Source: Natrinema pallidum DSM 3751
GTDB lineage: Archaea > Halobacteriota > Halobacteria > Halobacteriales > Natrialbaceae
Assembly (NCBI RefSeq): GCF_000337615.1
Contig: NZ_AOII01000010.1
Location: 1 to 35,081 of the forward strand
Reading direction: 5' to 3'
Length of the DNA: 35,081 nucleotides
Below, one piece after another: positions 1 to 8,139 of this stretch; within the stretch, counting starts at the first letter, position 1, and each line of letters starts with the position of its first letter. Under the pieces are notes generated by a model, which was not told the DNA's origin, made no database searches, and saw only the letters and a list, made by a program, of their open reading frames with translations. Made by a program: the position numbers and the translations under genes.

Positions 1-68
1 TGAGAGATATATAAATCAAATAGAGGGTGCTGTTTTCAGCCGTCTCAGTGGCTCAGCCAGGAACTCTA

Positions 69-83
69 TGGGGGTAAACACAT
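69..83 (+). repeat. 15-bp direct repeat, copy 1
   Basis: TGGGGGTAAACACAT occurs here and again, identical, at 125-139, a 56-bp period. The flanking bases differ (A before and G after this copy, C before and A after the other). It lies just outside the transposase relic, so it may be part of an insertion-sequence end, a regulatory site, or a local duplication. Both copies were read directly from the sequence; the role is unknown. Confidence 0.7.
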
Positions 84-124
84 GCAATTCCCCGATTTTG
101 AACCTACTGTCCTCCTGCGATTTC

Positions 125-139
125 TGGGGGTAAACACAT
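125..139 (+). repeat. 15-bp direct repeat, copy 2
   Basis: Second identical copy of TGGGGGTAAACACAT, 56 bp after the first. It ends 36 bp before the stop codon of the minus-strand transposase relic. Confidence 0.7.
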
Positions 140-175
140 ACTAATATTCAAATACCAAACAAGCACAGTCTAGTT

Positions 176-550
176 CTACACTTGCTCGACCGACATCTTT
201 CCGTCGAGAGTTTGCTGCGGTCTCTGACGATTGTAGTAACGCATGAACTGTTCAAGCCACTTTCAGACACTCGATCGATCTCCCACCCACGAATTATGGA
301 AGCGGCCGATCCCTATTTGAGTGTCTGAGACCGGTCTCCGATGACGTTTGTAGTTGACCGGACTGCTCAACCCTACTCGAGAGATGGCAGTCCGATAGCC
401 GAATCGATCGACGAGAAATACTGTATCCGAAAGATCGTGTTTCTCTTGGCACCGATAGAGAAACGCAGCCGTCGGACCGGTACTATGCCGACCAAACAAT
501 GCGATCTCAAGGACCAGTTTCATCTCAAGTTCCGAACCGGCCCATGAGAC
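176..550 (-). pseudogene. IS6-like transposase relic (C-terminal part)
   Basis: Reading the minus strand from about 550 down to the TAG at 176-178 gives the C-terminal part of a DDE transposase of the kind found in haloarchaeal IS6-group elements. Recognisable pieces are ALFGRHSTGPTAAFL, EKHDLSDTVFLVDRFGYRTA, RFHNSWVG and, after an interruption, KWLEQFMRYYNRQRPQQTLDG. One reading frame runs through, broken by a single in-frame TGA at 263-265; the residue expected there is probably Arg, so a CGA to TGA change would explain it. The segment between the VDRFGY part and RFHNSW also looks shortened or diverged, and upstream of about 550 the similarity fades. No N-terminal helix-turn-helix domain is present. 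It is a dead element. The family assignment rests on motif recognition only. Confidence 0.72.
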
Positions 551-656
551 GTTACGGGTGTGAGATGGGGAGGACCGATTACTCGAGTCGAAATTGACCG
601 CCTGCGTTGGACGGAATGCCCCGAAGTTATGACCCCGGGGAATCTCACAGTCCCAT
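551..656. other. Spacer between transposase relic and DUF389 gene
   Basis: About 100 bp without a recognisable gene. It must hold the promoter of the DUF389 gene, but I see no convincing TATA box; the sequence around 625-640 is GC-rich. Confidence 0.4.
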
Positions 657-1958
657 GTGCGGCTCGTACAGCTGACGATCCCGACCGGGGAGCAGGAGGC
701 GATCTTCGATGTCCTCGACGGACGGGAGATCGACTACGTCGTCACCGACGAAACGCGGAGCCGGGAGTACACGGCGGTCGTCTACTTCCCGCTCCCGGAC
801 GCGGCCGTCGAACCGGTCCTCGACGAACTGCAAGACGCGGGGATCGACGACGATGCCTACACCGTCGTCGTCGACGCGGAGACCGTCGTCTCCCGTCGAT
901 TTCAGGCGCTGCGCGAGGAGTACGAGGAGAACGATGTCGGCTCCGACCGGATTTCGCGCCAGGAGCTGCAGGCCGAAGCGGACGATCTGACGCCGACGTT
1001 CCCCGTCTACGTCGTGATGACGGTCATCAGCGCCATCGTCGCGACCGCGGGGCTCCTGTTGGATTCGCCGGCGGTCGTCGTCGGGTCGATGGTGATCGCG
1101 CCCCTGATCGGGCCGGCGCTGGGGGCCAGCGTCGGCACGGTGATCGACGACGAGGACCTGTTCGTCGAGAGCGTCTCCTACCAGATCATCGGCGTCGTGG
1201 TCGCGATTGCGGCGGCGGCGATCTTCGCGATGCTGGTTCGCTCGCTGAACATCGTCCCGCCGGACCTCGTCCTCTCGAGCGTCGGCGAGATCTCCGAGCG
1301 GCTCGCGCCGGACCTGCTGTCGCTCGCGATCGCACTCGGCGCGGGGGTCGCGGGAGTCGTGAGCATCGCGACGGGAACGTCCGTCGCGCTCGTCGGCGTG
1401 ATGATCGCGGCAGCGTTGATCCCGCCCGCCGGCGTCGCGGGGATCGCGCTCGCGTGGGGCCAGCCGACATCCGCGATCGGCGCGACGGTATTGGTCCTCG
1501 TGAATCTCCTGTCGGTGAACCTCGCCGGCCTGTTGACGCTGTGGTACGCCGGCTACCGGCCGGAAAACCTGTTTTCGCTCGGCGAGACGGAACAGCGCCT
1601 CCGACAGCGAATCGTCGGCCTCGTCGTCATCGTCCTCGTCTTTACCGTGTTTCTCAGCGGAATTACCTACGCCTCCTACGAGGCGGGTAACTTCGAACAG
1701 GACGCCCGCGACGATGTCGAAACGGTCCTTTCACAGGACCGGTACGAGGACTATCAGCTCCTCGAGTTCCAGCTCGTGATGGACGACAACTACCCGTTCC
1801 GGAACCCGGAGCGGGTGGTCGTGACGATCGGCGGCCCGCCGGGACAGTCGGCACCGGATCTGGCCGACATCCTCCACGACCGGATCAACCGCCACGCTGA
1901 CGGCTCCGTCACCGTCGAGGTCAGATACGTCGAAGTCGTCGAGCGCGACGCCGGCTAG
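657..1958 (+). CDS. DUF389 family (TIGR00341-type) membrane protein
   Basis: A 433-residue protein of the DUF389 family, whose molecular function is not established. The first ~110 residues form a soluble alpha/beta domain (opening VQLTIPTGEQ). From about residue 115 to 340 there are six or so hydrophobic helices, including the family-typical stretch with SPAVVVGSMVIAPLIGP, and the small-residue-rich AALIPPAGVAG segment. The last ~100 residues are again soluble and acidic. The start is a GTG at 657; the ATG at 655 is in another frame. The gene stands alone, converges on the NOG1 gene, and lies just right of the transposase relic. Length and architecture fit intact haloarchaeal members. Confidence 0.88.
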   Translation: MRLVQLTIPTGEQEAIFDVLDGREIDYVVTDETRSREYTAVVYFPLPDAAVEPVLDELQDAGIDDDAYTVVVDAETVVSRRFQALREEYEENDVGSDRISRQELQAEADDLTPTFPVYVVMTVISAIVATAGLLLDSPAVVVGSMVIAPLIGPALGASVGTVIDDEDLFVESVSYQIIGVVVAIAAAAIFAMLVRSLNIVPPDLVLSSVGEISERLAPDLLSLAIALGAGVAGVVSIATGTSVALVGVMIAAALIPPAGVAGIALAWGQPTSAIGATVLVLVNLLSVNLAGLLTLWYAGYRPENLFSLGETEQRLRQRIVGLVVIVLVFTVFLSGITYASYEAGNFEQDARDDVETVLSQDRYEDYQLLEFQLVMDDNYPFRNPERVVVTIGGPPGQSAPDLADILHDRINRHADGSVTVEVRYVEVVERDAG

Positions 1959-2131
1959 CTGGGGGATTGCGAGACGCGCCGAAGACGCCGGTCGCTTGCG
2001 CTCGTTTCGGGGCGTTGCGTTCGCGTTCGAACATGAGTGGCTCCGACAGCAACAGCCCCGCGTCGCCTGCTAGCCAGCGGAATCCGATCCTCCTTTCGGC
2101 TCGGTCGACGGTCCCCGTGTCGTATCGACGG

Positions 2132-3121
2132 CTAGCCGTCGAACGGCAGCTCCGGCTCGTAATCGATCGCATCGACGGCGGCGTCGAGGACCGTCTCGAC
2201 GTTCGCACCGGTCTCGACGCTCATGGTGTAGTCCGCCGCGACGGCCTCGGTCAGGTCGCCATCCTCGAAGCGGTCTTCCTTGTTCGCGATCGTGAGCACG
2301 GGGATCGCCTCGAACCGGGCCGAGATCGCATCCCGAAGCTCGAGTTGCGAGCCGATCGGATAGCCGCACTCGCCGGTGGGATCGACCATGACGAGCATGC
2401 AGTCGGCGAGGTGCTCGATGGCGCTGACCGCCTGGGATTCGATCTCGTTGCGCTCCTGCGGCGGGCGATCGAGCAGGCCGGGGGTGTCGACGATCTGGTA
2501 GCGAATATGGTCGCGTTCGAAGTGGCCGACGCCGATCCCCTTCGTCGTGAAGGGATAGGAGGCGGTCTCGCCGCGGGCGTTGGTGACGTCGTTGACGAAC
2601 GAGGACTTGCCGACGTTGGGGTAGCCGGCGACGACGATCGTCGGCTCGTCGGGGTTGATCTCCGGTAAGTCGCGGAGGTCGTTACGCGACTCGTTGATGT
2701 ACAGCAGGTGGTCGTCGATCTGCTCGACGATGTCTGCCAGCCGGGCGAAGGCCTGTTTGCGGTGCTTGCGCGCCGTGTCCACGTCGGTCTTCCGCAGGCG
2801 TGGCTGGTACTCCTCGTGGATTTCGCGGGCCTTCCGGCTGGCCCACATCACTTCCGACAGCGCCTGCCGGAGTCGGTCGACGTCGACGATCGCGTCGGCC
2901 AGTTCGTAGTAGAACGGATGGACGTCGTCCTCGTACTCGAAGTCCGGCCACGCCGTGACCACGTTTTCCAAGTTGTCCGAAATGATGTTCGCCGCCGTCT
3001 GGAGCATCGACTGCTGGGCCTCGAGGCCGCCTTTGGCCTTGCCGGCCCGTGCCGCCCGCGAAAACGCCTTGTCGATCAACTCTTCCGACGTGGGCGTCGT
3101 CGGAAGGTCTTCGAAAATCAT
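2132..3121 (-). CDS. NOG1-type GTP-binding protein
   Basis: A 329-residue GTPase of the OBG/NOG1 group. The N-terminal ~155 residues are the helical NOG1 domain (starting IFEDLPTTPTSEELIDKAF). The G domain follows: P-loop GYPNVGKSS at ~166-174, G3 DTPGLL, and G4 NKED. In eukaryotes NOG1 acts in 60S ribosome assembly; archaeal members are of this short form without the long C-terminal extension, and a ribosome-assembly role is inferred from family. An in-frame TTG lies two codons upstream at 3127, but the ATG at 3121 matches the family start. A TATA-like box sits about 25 nt upstream of this ATG, suggesting a leaderless message. The gene converges on DUF389. Confidence 0.9.
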   Translation of the reverse strand: MIFEDLPTTPTSEELIDKAFSRAARAGKAKGGLEAQQSMLQTAANIISDNLENVVTAWPDFEYEDDVHPFYYELADAIVDVDRLRQALSEVMWASRKAREIHEEYQPRLRKTDVDTARKHRKQAFARLADIVEQIDDHLLYINESRNDLRDLPEINPDEPTIVVAGYPNVGKSSFVNDVTNARGETASYPFTTKGIGVGHFERDHIRYQIVDTPGLLDRPPQERNEIESQAVSAIEHLADCMLVMVDPTGECGYPIGSQLELRDAISARFEAIPVLTIANKEDRFEDGDLTEAVAADYTMSVETGANVETVLDAAVDAIDYEPELPFDG

Positions 3122-3142
3122 GTCCAAGGCTAGAGCCCCCGA

Positions 3143-3149
3143 TCATAAA
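3143..3149 (-). promoter_or_regulatory. TATA-like box of the NOG1 gene
   Basis: TTTATGA on the minus strand, 22-28 nt upstream of the ATG at 3121. This is the spacing expected for a leaderless haloarchaeal transcript. A second candidate (CTATAAC) lies about 12 nt further upstream. Confidence 0.45.
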
Positions 3150-3249
3150 GGGCGTTCGTTATAGGCCGGGGCCAGTCTGTGATTTCGTCGCCCTCATCCG
3201 CACGCGTCGCGGGTACGGTCTCCGGTGTCGCCGGGATCGGTATCTTCGC

Positions 3250-3502
3250 GCTCGCCGTCGACGCGCTCGCGGACCACAAGTCGGATCGCCGCCTCGAGAC
3301 GAACGTCGAGTTCTATACCGCCACACTGCTCGACGGTGTCGGGCTTCCACAGGCCCTCTTTACCGCAACCTTCGGCGTCTCGCGGGTTGGCAGTTGGATG
3401 GCCCACTGCCTCGAGCAGCGAGCGGACAACCGCCTGATTCGGCCGGTGTCCCGGTACGTCGGTGACAGGGACCGGACGTGGACGCCAGTGTCGGACCGAT
3501 AG
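3250..3502 (+). pseudogene. Citrate synthase C-terminal relic
   Basis: The plus strand encodes the last ~80 residues of a citrate (or 2-methylcitrate) synthase and nothing before it. Visible family segments are NVEFYTATLL, GLPQALFTATFGVSRVG, WMAHCLEQRADNRLIRP and a terminal RTWTP close to the TGA. The normal protein is about 375-430 residues, so roughly four fifths are missing, including the first two catalytic His residues. The family's third catalytic residue, the Asp of the NVDFY motif, is Glu here. The frame is open back to 3179, but those first ~24 codons do not resemble the enzyme. It is probably a decayed duplicate or the junction of an old deletion. A short expressed protein is possible but I think unlikely. 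Confidence 0.78.
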
Positions 3503-3596
3503 AATAGGGGTCGGCTGGGATGGAGCCGCTGTCTCGCCGCTCGCGTTCGACTTCGGGTCGTAACTCCCCGTGTCGGACCCCGCCAATCGACCGCGT

Positions 3597-3944
3597 TCAG
3601 GCCGAGGCCATCTCCCGACAGCTCTCGGCGCACTCCGGCAGCACCTCGGCGCAGGCCTGACAGTGCTCGTGGTCGTATTGCTCGCACTCCGCGGCACACT
3701 CCTCGCAGAGGTCCGCACAGAGTTCGCCCAGTTCCCGATGGTAGCCCGAGTTGCGAGCCATAAACCGGGCGTGCAGCGAGGCGATGTCCGCCACGTCCCG
3801 GCAGAGCCGGATGCAGCGGGCCATCTCGTCGCCCTCGCCTGCACAGGCGTCCGCACACCATTCGCAGACCTGTGTGGCTTCGAGGCAGTTGTCGATACAC
3901 TCCTGCATGTGGTCGTCGGCGTGCTCGAGTTGTTGGAGCGCCAT
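3597..3944 (-). CDS. Cys-rich four-helix-bundle protein (DUF326)
   Basis: A 115-residue protein of the DUF326/copper-storage-like group. It has 15 Cys residues, mostly in C-x3-C or C-x2-C spacings that would line the core of a four-helix bundle (for example CEWCADAC and CADLCEECAAEC), plus HEHCQAC. Related bacterial Csp proteins bind many Cu(I) ions through such cysteines, so copper or other soft-metal binding is inferred. There is no signal peptide, so it should be cytosolic. The ATG at 3944 (MALQQLEHADDH) matches family starts; an upstream in-frame extension to 4004 has unrelated composition. It lies between the citrate synthase relic and the MoxR gene. No metal regulator or transporter is adjacent. 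Confidence 0.88.
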   Translation of the reverse strand: MALQQLEHADDHMQECIDNCLEATQVCEWCADACAGEGDEMARCIRLCRDVADIASLHARFMARNSGYHRELGELCADLCEECAAECEQYDHEHCQACAEVLPECAESCREMASA

Positions 3945-4031
3945 GGTACGAGCACCGACGCCAGTAGGAGACATCAACCTAGTACGGGCGGCTGCAAGCA
4001 GCACGCGGCCGCCGGGTTCACGGCGGCCGAC

Positions 4032-5159
4032 TCACTCGCCGTGCCACGACTCATCCCGTCGGTCGGCCTCGGTAGCGCCACCGTCACCGTGCGGGCCCGT
4101 CGCGTCGCAACCGGACGTGACATCGGCGCTGTCGCCGTTCGCGGCCGCCGATTCGGTCCCGGAATCGGTCGTCGGCTTGGGGTCGTCGGGACCCGGCGCG
4201 ACCGCCGGCACGTCGACCGCGTTCACCGCGTGGCGGACGATGGCGCTCCCGTCGACTCCCTCGACGGTCGCCTCGGTCGTGAGCACGATCCGGTGGGCCA
4301 TCGTCGGTCCTGCGAGCCGCTTGATGTCGTCCGGCGTCACGTACGATCGCCCCTCGATCAGCGCCGCGGCCCGGGCCGCCTCGAACACGCGCTGGACGCC
4401 GCGGGGCGAGACGCCGATCTCGGCGCGCTGGTCCGCCCGCGTCTTCCGGGCGATCTCGACGATATAGCGGCGGACCTTCTCGTCGACGGTGACCTCCTCG
4501 GTCAGAGTCTGCAGGAGCCGAACCGCGTCCGGACTGGCGACCGACTCCACGCTCGGCGAGAGCGAGCGACGGTTCGCCCGGCGCTCGAGCAGCCCCATTT
4601 CGCCCTCGAAGTCGGGGTAGCCGAGCGAGGTTTTGACGCTGAAGCGGTCGCGCTGGGCCTCCGGCAGTCGGAAGGTCCCCTCCTGTTCGATCGGGTTCTG
4701 GGTCGCGACGACCAGAAACGGTTCCGGCAGGTCGTAGGTCGTCCCGTCGACGCTGACCTGTCGTTCCTCCATGGCCTCGAGCAGCGCGGCCTGGGTCTTC
4801 GGCGGCGCGCGGTTGATCTCGTCGGCGAGGACGACGTTCGTGAACACCGGTCCCGGTGCGAACTCGAACTCGCCGGCCTGTTCGTCGTAGATCGTCGACC
4901 CGGTCACGTCCGAGGGCAACAGATCCGGCGTGAACTGGAGTCGCGTGAACTCCAGTCCCATCGCCTCGGCGATCACACGCGCGGTGACCGTCTTGCCCGT
5001 CCCCGGCACGTCCTCGAGCAGGACGTGTCCGCGGGCCAGCGTCGCCGACAACATGGCGTGGAGCACCTCGCGATCCACGACCGCGGCCTCTTCGATGCGG
5101 TCGACGACGCGCCGGACGGTGCGTGCAGCGTCGTCGGCTGTCGCGTTCGTCGCGTCCAT
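4032..5159 (-). CDS. MoxR family AAA+ ATPase
   Basis: A 375-residue AAA+ ATPase of the MoxR group. Walker A (PGTGKT) lies at ~52-57, Walker B (LADEIN) at ~111-116, then the helical insert PPKTQAALLEAMEERQV, sensor 1 VVATQNP, and the C-terminal lid domain. MoxR ATPases are thought to act as chaperones or activators for neighbouring vWA/DUF58 proteins; here the DUF58 gene lies two genes upstream in the same cluster. About 55 residues at the C-terminus form an acidic, Gly/Asp/Thr-rich tail beyond the usual family end. The ATG at 5159 is chosen because the upstream in-frame extension is Arg/Ser-rich antisense-type sequence. An 82-nt gap separates it from the previous gene, so it is probably in the same transcript but not translationally coupled. 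Confidence 0.93.
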   Translation of the reverse strand: MDATNATADDAARTVRRVVDRIEEAAVVDREVLHAMLSATLARGHVLLEDVPGTGKTVTARVIAEAMGLEFTRLQFTPDLLPSDVTGSTIYDEQAGEFEFAPGPVFTNVVLADEINRAPPKTQAALLEAMEERQVSVDGTTYDLPEPFLVVATQNPIEQEGTFRLPEAQRDRFSVKTSLGYPDFEGEMGLLERRANRRSLSPSVESVASPDAVRLLQTLTEEVTVDEKVRRYIVEIARKTRADQRAEIGVSPRGVQRVFEAARAAALIEGRSYVTPDDIKRLAGPTMAHRIVLTTEATVEGVDGSAIVRHAVNAVDVPAVAPGPDDPKPTTDSGTESAAANGDSADVTSGCDATGPHGDGGATEADRRDESWHGE

Positions 5160-5241
5160 ACACGACAATCCAGCTAGATACCCAAGAACCCTCCCCATCG
5201 AGACCGTCGGAGCCGTCCGCGATCGGGTCCCGCCGACGTCC

Positions 5242-6690
5242 CTAGCCGCGCACCGGGAGCAACAGGAGTAACGCACCGAGCGCGACGACGACCGCACCGC
5301 CGGCCGCGCCCCCGCCCGCGAAGACGCCGGCCCGGAGCACCTCGAGACCGGTGACAATGACGACGGCACCGATCGCGACGCCGACGGCGACGGCCCCGTG
5401 GAACAACTCGAGTCGGCGAGTGTCGGGCAGGTGACCGAGCTCGGCCGTCAGTCCGAGCCCGAACGTCGCGCTGTCCCAGACGAGGATCGCGCCGGCGATA
5501 CAGGCGAAGACGACGAGCGGATTGGCACGACCCACGCCGATCGCGGCCACGACGAGTCCCGTCGCAGCGACCGCCGGCCCGGTGGCCCGTGCGGGGAGCA
5601 GGCCGAGTCCGACGCCGACGGCACCGCCCCCGACGACGATCAGGAACGCGAGCGGTCCCAGCACCAGCGCGACGACGAGGCCCAGCCCGATCAGGACGGG
5701 GCCGATGGCGAGCCCGGTCCCGGAGACGATGAGTACCAGCCCGAGCAGCAACGGCAGGGAGAGACAGACGCCGACGACGGCCGCGGCGGTCCGCCGCGTC
5801 GTCTGGGCGGAGTCGTCGCGGGTCAGCCGTCGGAGCAGGACGGCGACCGCGCCGGCGAGGAGACTCACCGCGCCGACGGCGACGATCGGCCAGACGAGCA
5901 GCGGCGAGGACAGCGACGAGAGTAGCCACGCGAGCAACGGGACGCTCGTCACCACGGTATCGACGCCCGCCAGTCCGAGAGCACCGATCCCGATGAGGGC
6001 ACCGATCGAGCCGACGGCCGTGTACAGCAGGCGTTGTCGGACGGCGGTGAGTCGCCGCTCGATTGCCGGACGGCGGTCCCGCGGCGTCACCTGCCGAATC
6101 GGGAGCCACCGTATCGACAGCCGAACGACACCGGCCGTCCCCGCGACGAGTAGGAGGACGCCGGTCACGGACGCGACCGGCGTCGAAAACCCGGTTATAC
6201 TGGTCAGAACCGCCCAGCAGAAGTAGACGACGGCCGTCATGACCCCCGTCAACACGAGCGAACACAGCATCGAGGCGTAGCTGATCACGCTGCCCGCCGC
6301 GGCGGTGCCCAGCCCGTCGCCGCCGATATCTGCCCAGGCGGCCCCGATCCCGGCGAGCGCGAGCGCACAGCCGCTCGCAGCGATCCCGGCTCGAGCGACG
6401 AACGGGGCCGCGAGCACGATCAGCGCGAACGCCGTCCCGAACGTCACCATGAGCGCGTGGGCCACGACCAGGCTGACGAACCCGTCGCGCTCGAGCAGGC
6501 CCACGCCCGCGACGGTCAGCCCGACGACCGGGCCGAGCGTCGGCAACAGCGACGGCTCGCCGATCTCGAAACCGACGACGCCGACGATCGCGACGACGAT
6601 CAGGCTGGCGAGCCAGAGGCTCGCTGCCCGTGCTCGTCCCTCGTCGCCGATCGCGGACGGCCGGTCGAGGCGCGGTCCGGCGAGGGACAT
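5242..6690 (-). CDS. Polytopic membrane protein of the MoxR/DUF58 cluster (DUF7519-like)
   Basis: A 482-residue, very hydrophobic protein with about a dozen predicted membrane helices. A short polar N-terminus (~22 residues) is followed by helix pairs; two basic loops lie near residues 200-225 (around PRDRRPAIERR) and near 290-300. No enzyme motif is visible. The location matches the polytopic protein found next to DUF58 and MoxR genes in many haloarchaea, which I recall as DUF7519. Its ATG at 6688-6690 directly abuts the TAG of the DUF58 gene at 6691-6693, so translation is probably coupled. It may be the membrane partner or substrate of the MoxR/DUF58 pair; this is inferred from context. 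Confidence 0.8.
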   Translation of the reverse strand: MSLAGPRLDRPSAIGDEGRARAASLWLASLIVVAIVGVVGFEIGEPSLLPTLGPVVGLTVAGVGLLERDGFVSLVVAHALMVTFGTAFALIVLAAPFVARAGIAASGCALALAGIGAAWADIGGDGLGTAAAGSVISYASMLCSLVLTGVMTAVVYFCWAVLTSITGFSTPVASVTGVLLLVAGTAGVVRLSIRWLPIRQVTPRDRRPAIERRLTAVRQRLLYTAVGSIGALIGIGALGLAGVDTVVTSVPLLAWLLSSLSSPLLVWPIVAVGAVSLLAGAVAVLLRRLTRDDSAQTTRRTAAAVVGVCLSLPLLLGLVLIVSGTGLAIGPVLIGLGLVVALVLGPLAFLIVVGGGAVGVGLGLLPARATGPAVAATGLVVAAIGVGRANPLVVFACIAGAILVWDSATFGLGLTAELGHLPDTRRLELFHGAVAVGVAIGAVVIVTGLEVLRAGVFAGGGAAGGAVVVALGALLLLLPVRG

Positions 6691-8139
6691 CTACCCGCCA
6701 CCTCCCCATCGCTGCGAGCCGTCGGCCGGGGCCGATCCGGCCCCGTCGTCAGGGCCGCCGTTCCAACTACTGTCCCTCCTCCCTCCGACTCCAGTGCTCG
6801 AGTTGCCGGCGCTGCCCCCGGTCGATCGACGACTCGAGAGGCGCGCATCGACGGCGAAGGCCTGCTCGATGACCACCGGCAGCGGCGTGCCGCGCCGCCA
6901 GTCGACCGTGCGCGCACCGGTGGCCTGACAGCGGGCGAGCCGGGTCCGCCGCCGCGTCTGTTCGAACTGGCCGCTGACGGTGTTCGACGGAACGATGTCC
7001 GGCGAGAGGAGGACGACCGGCAGCCCCGCGCCCCGCCACGTTTCGACCGCGGCCACTGGCGGGTCGTCGAGAACGGGCGAGAACAACGCGACCTGTGCGG
7101 TCGTCGGCGCGAGTTCGAGCACCTTCCGGACCTGTCGCCTCGTCCGTCCGCCGGCTGCCCGTGGCGCACTCGAGTCCCGGTCGGCCGCGGCTTCGTCCGC
7201 GACCCGCCGGAGGAGGTCGAGCGCACGCCGTCGCTGTGCCGGTCCGTTCGCCGGCTCGAGCCAGCGGCAGCCGGCGGGGCCGGGACCGTCCGTCCCGATG
7301 ACGGCGATGCCGACGTCGTGGCCGTGGTCGAGCAGGTCAGACAGCGCACGGGTCGCGGCGTACGCTCCGTATTCGACGGCCGTCGGCCGGCCGCGGCCGG
7401 CGACGACGCGGTTCGCCGGTCGCGCGTCGACGACCAGGACGACGGTCGCCGACACGTGTCGGTCGTAGTTGACCGTCGCGAGCGTCCCGCGTTTCGCGTA
7501 GTGTCGCCAGTCGATGCGGTCGGCGGGGTCGTCGCGATGGTACTCCCGGATCGAGTGAAACGAGATCCCCGTGCCGGGTTCGTCGGTCGTCAACTGCCCG
7601 ACCCGCGTCGAGCCGTCCGCCTCGATCGGTGGCGCATCGGCCGCGAGCCGACAGACGAGCGCCCGGTCACCGGACACCGGCAGCGTCGTCGTGGCCGTCG
7701 CACTCACGCCAAGTCCGCGGACGCGACACTGGGGCGGTTCGAAGTCGTACTCGCCGTGGCGGGCCACGACCACGTACTCCACGGTATGGCTGTCACCGGG
7801 CTCGAGCGTCGCGCCGGCCCGCGGCGATCCCTCGAGGACGGCGATCGACGCGGGGACGCCGTCGGCGATTCGGAGGTCCGTGATCGTTCGATCGGAGCCG
7901 TTGGTCACCTCGAGCGTGACGGTGACCGGCTGGCCCGGCGGCGCGGGCGTCGGCGTCACCGATCTGGTCGCGACGAGGTCGGCCGGGACGCGAACGCGGG
8001 ACAGCGAGCCGTAGGCGACGAAGACCAGCGGGATGACCGCGCCCAGCAGGAGGACGGGGTTCCCGTCTGCGACGCCGGCGACCGTAAGCGCGATCGTCGC
8101 GGCGATAGCCCCGCGCCAGCGCACCCGTCGGTCGATCAC
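6691..8139 (-). CDS. DUF58 domain protein
   Basis: A 482-residue protein. Two N-terminal membrane helices (~10-45) are followed by a beta-rich CARDB-like segment (~55-150), then the DUF58 signature SFHSIREYHRDDPADRIDWRHYAKRG near residues 230-255, and a vWA-like C-terminal domain. The expected metal-ion site after the strand VVLVVD reads D-A-R-P-A rather than the D-x-S-x-S of true vWA domains, so metal binding is doubtful. The C-terminal ~60 residues are low-complexity (Ser, Gly). The start is a GTG at 8139 whose last bases overlap the preceding stop (GTGA), indicating translational coupling. DUF58 proteins co-occur with MoxR ATPases; the role in the cell envelope is inferred. Confidence 0.9.
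   Translation of the reverse strand: MIDRRVRWRGAIAATIALTVAGVADGNPVLLLGAVIPLVFVAYGSLSRVRVPADLVATRSVTPTPAPPGQPVTVTLEVTNGSDRTITDLRIADGVPASIAVLEGSPRAGATLEPGDSHTVEYVVVARHGEYDFEPPQCRVRGLGVSATATTTLPVSGDRALVCRLAADAPPIEADGSTRVGQLTTDEPGTGISFHSIREYHRDDPADRIDWRHYAKRGTLATVNYDRHVSATVVLVVDARPANRVVAGRGRPTAVEYGAYAATRALSDLLDHGHDVGIAVIGTDGPGPAGCRWLEPANGPAQRRRALDLLRRVADEAAADRDSSAPRAAGGRTRRQVRKVLELAPTTAQVALFSPVLDDPPVAAVETWRGAGLPVVLLSPDIVPSNTVSGQFEQTRRRTRLARCQATGARTVDWRRGTPLPVVIEQAFAVDARLSSRRSTGGSAGNSSTGVGGRRDSSWNGGPDDGAGSAPADGSQRWGGGG

Larger units (their letters stand above)
1..175. other. AT-richer left-edge non-coding stretch
   Basis: This stretch has no credible coding frame and is visibly richer in A and T than the rest of the window. 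It contains a TATA-like run near positions 7-16 and two copies of a 15-bp direct repeat. It lies directly downstream of the transposase relic, so it may include one end of the old insertion sequence and neighbouring spacer. I cannot identify a terminal inverted repeat because the other end of the element is not recognisable. Confidence 0.5.

Noticed and set aside
1959-2131. Possible RNA gene or terminator between the convergent DUF389 and NOG1 genes
   Set aside because: I found no clover-leaf, strong hairpin or T-run in the 173 bp.
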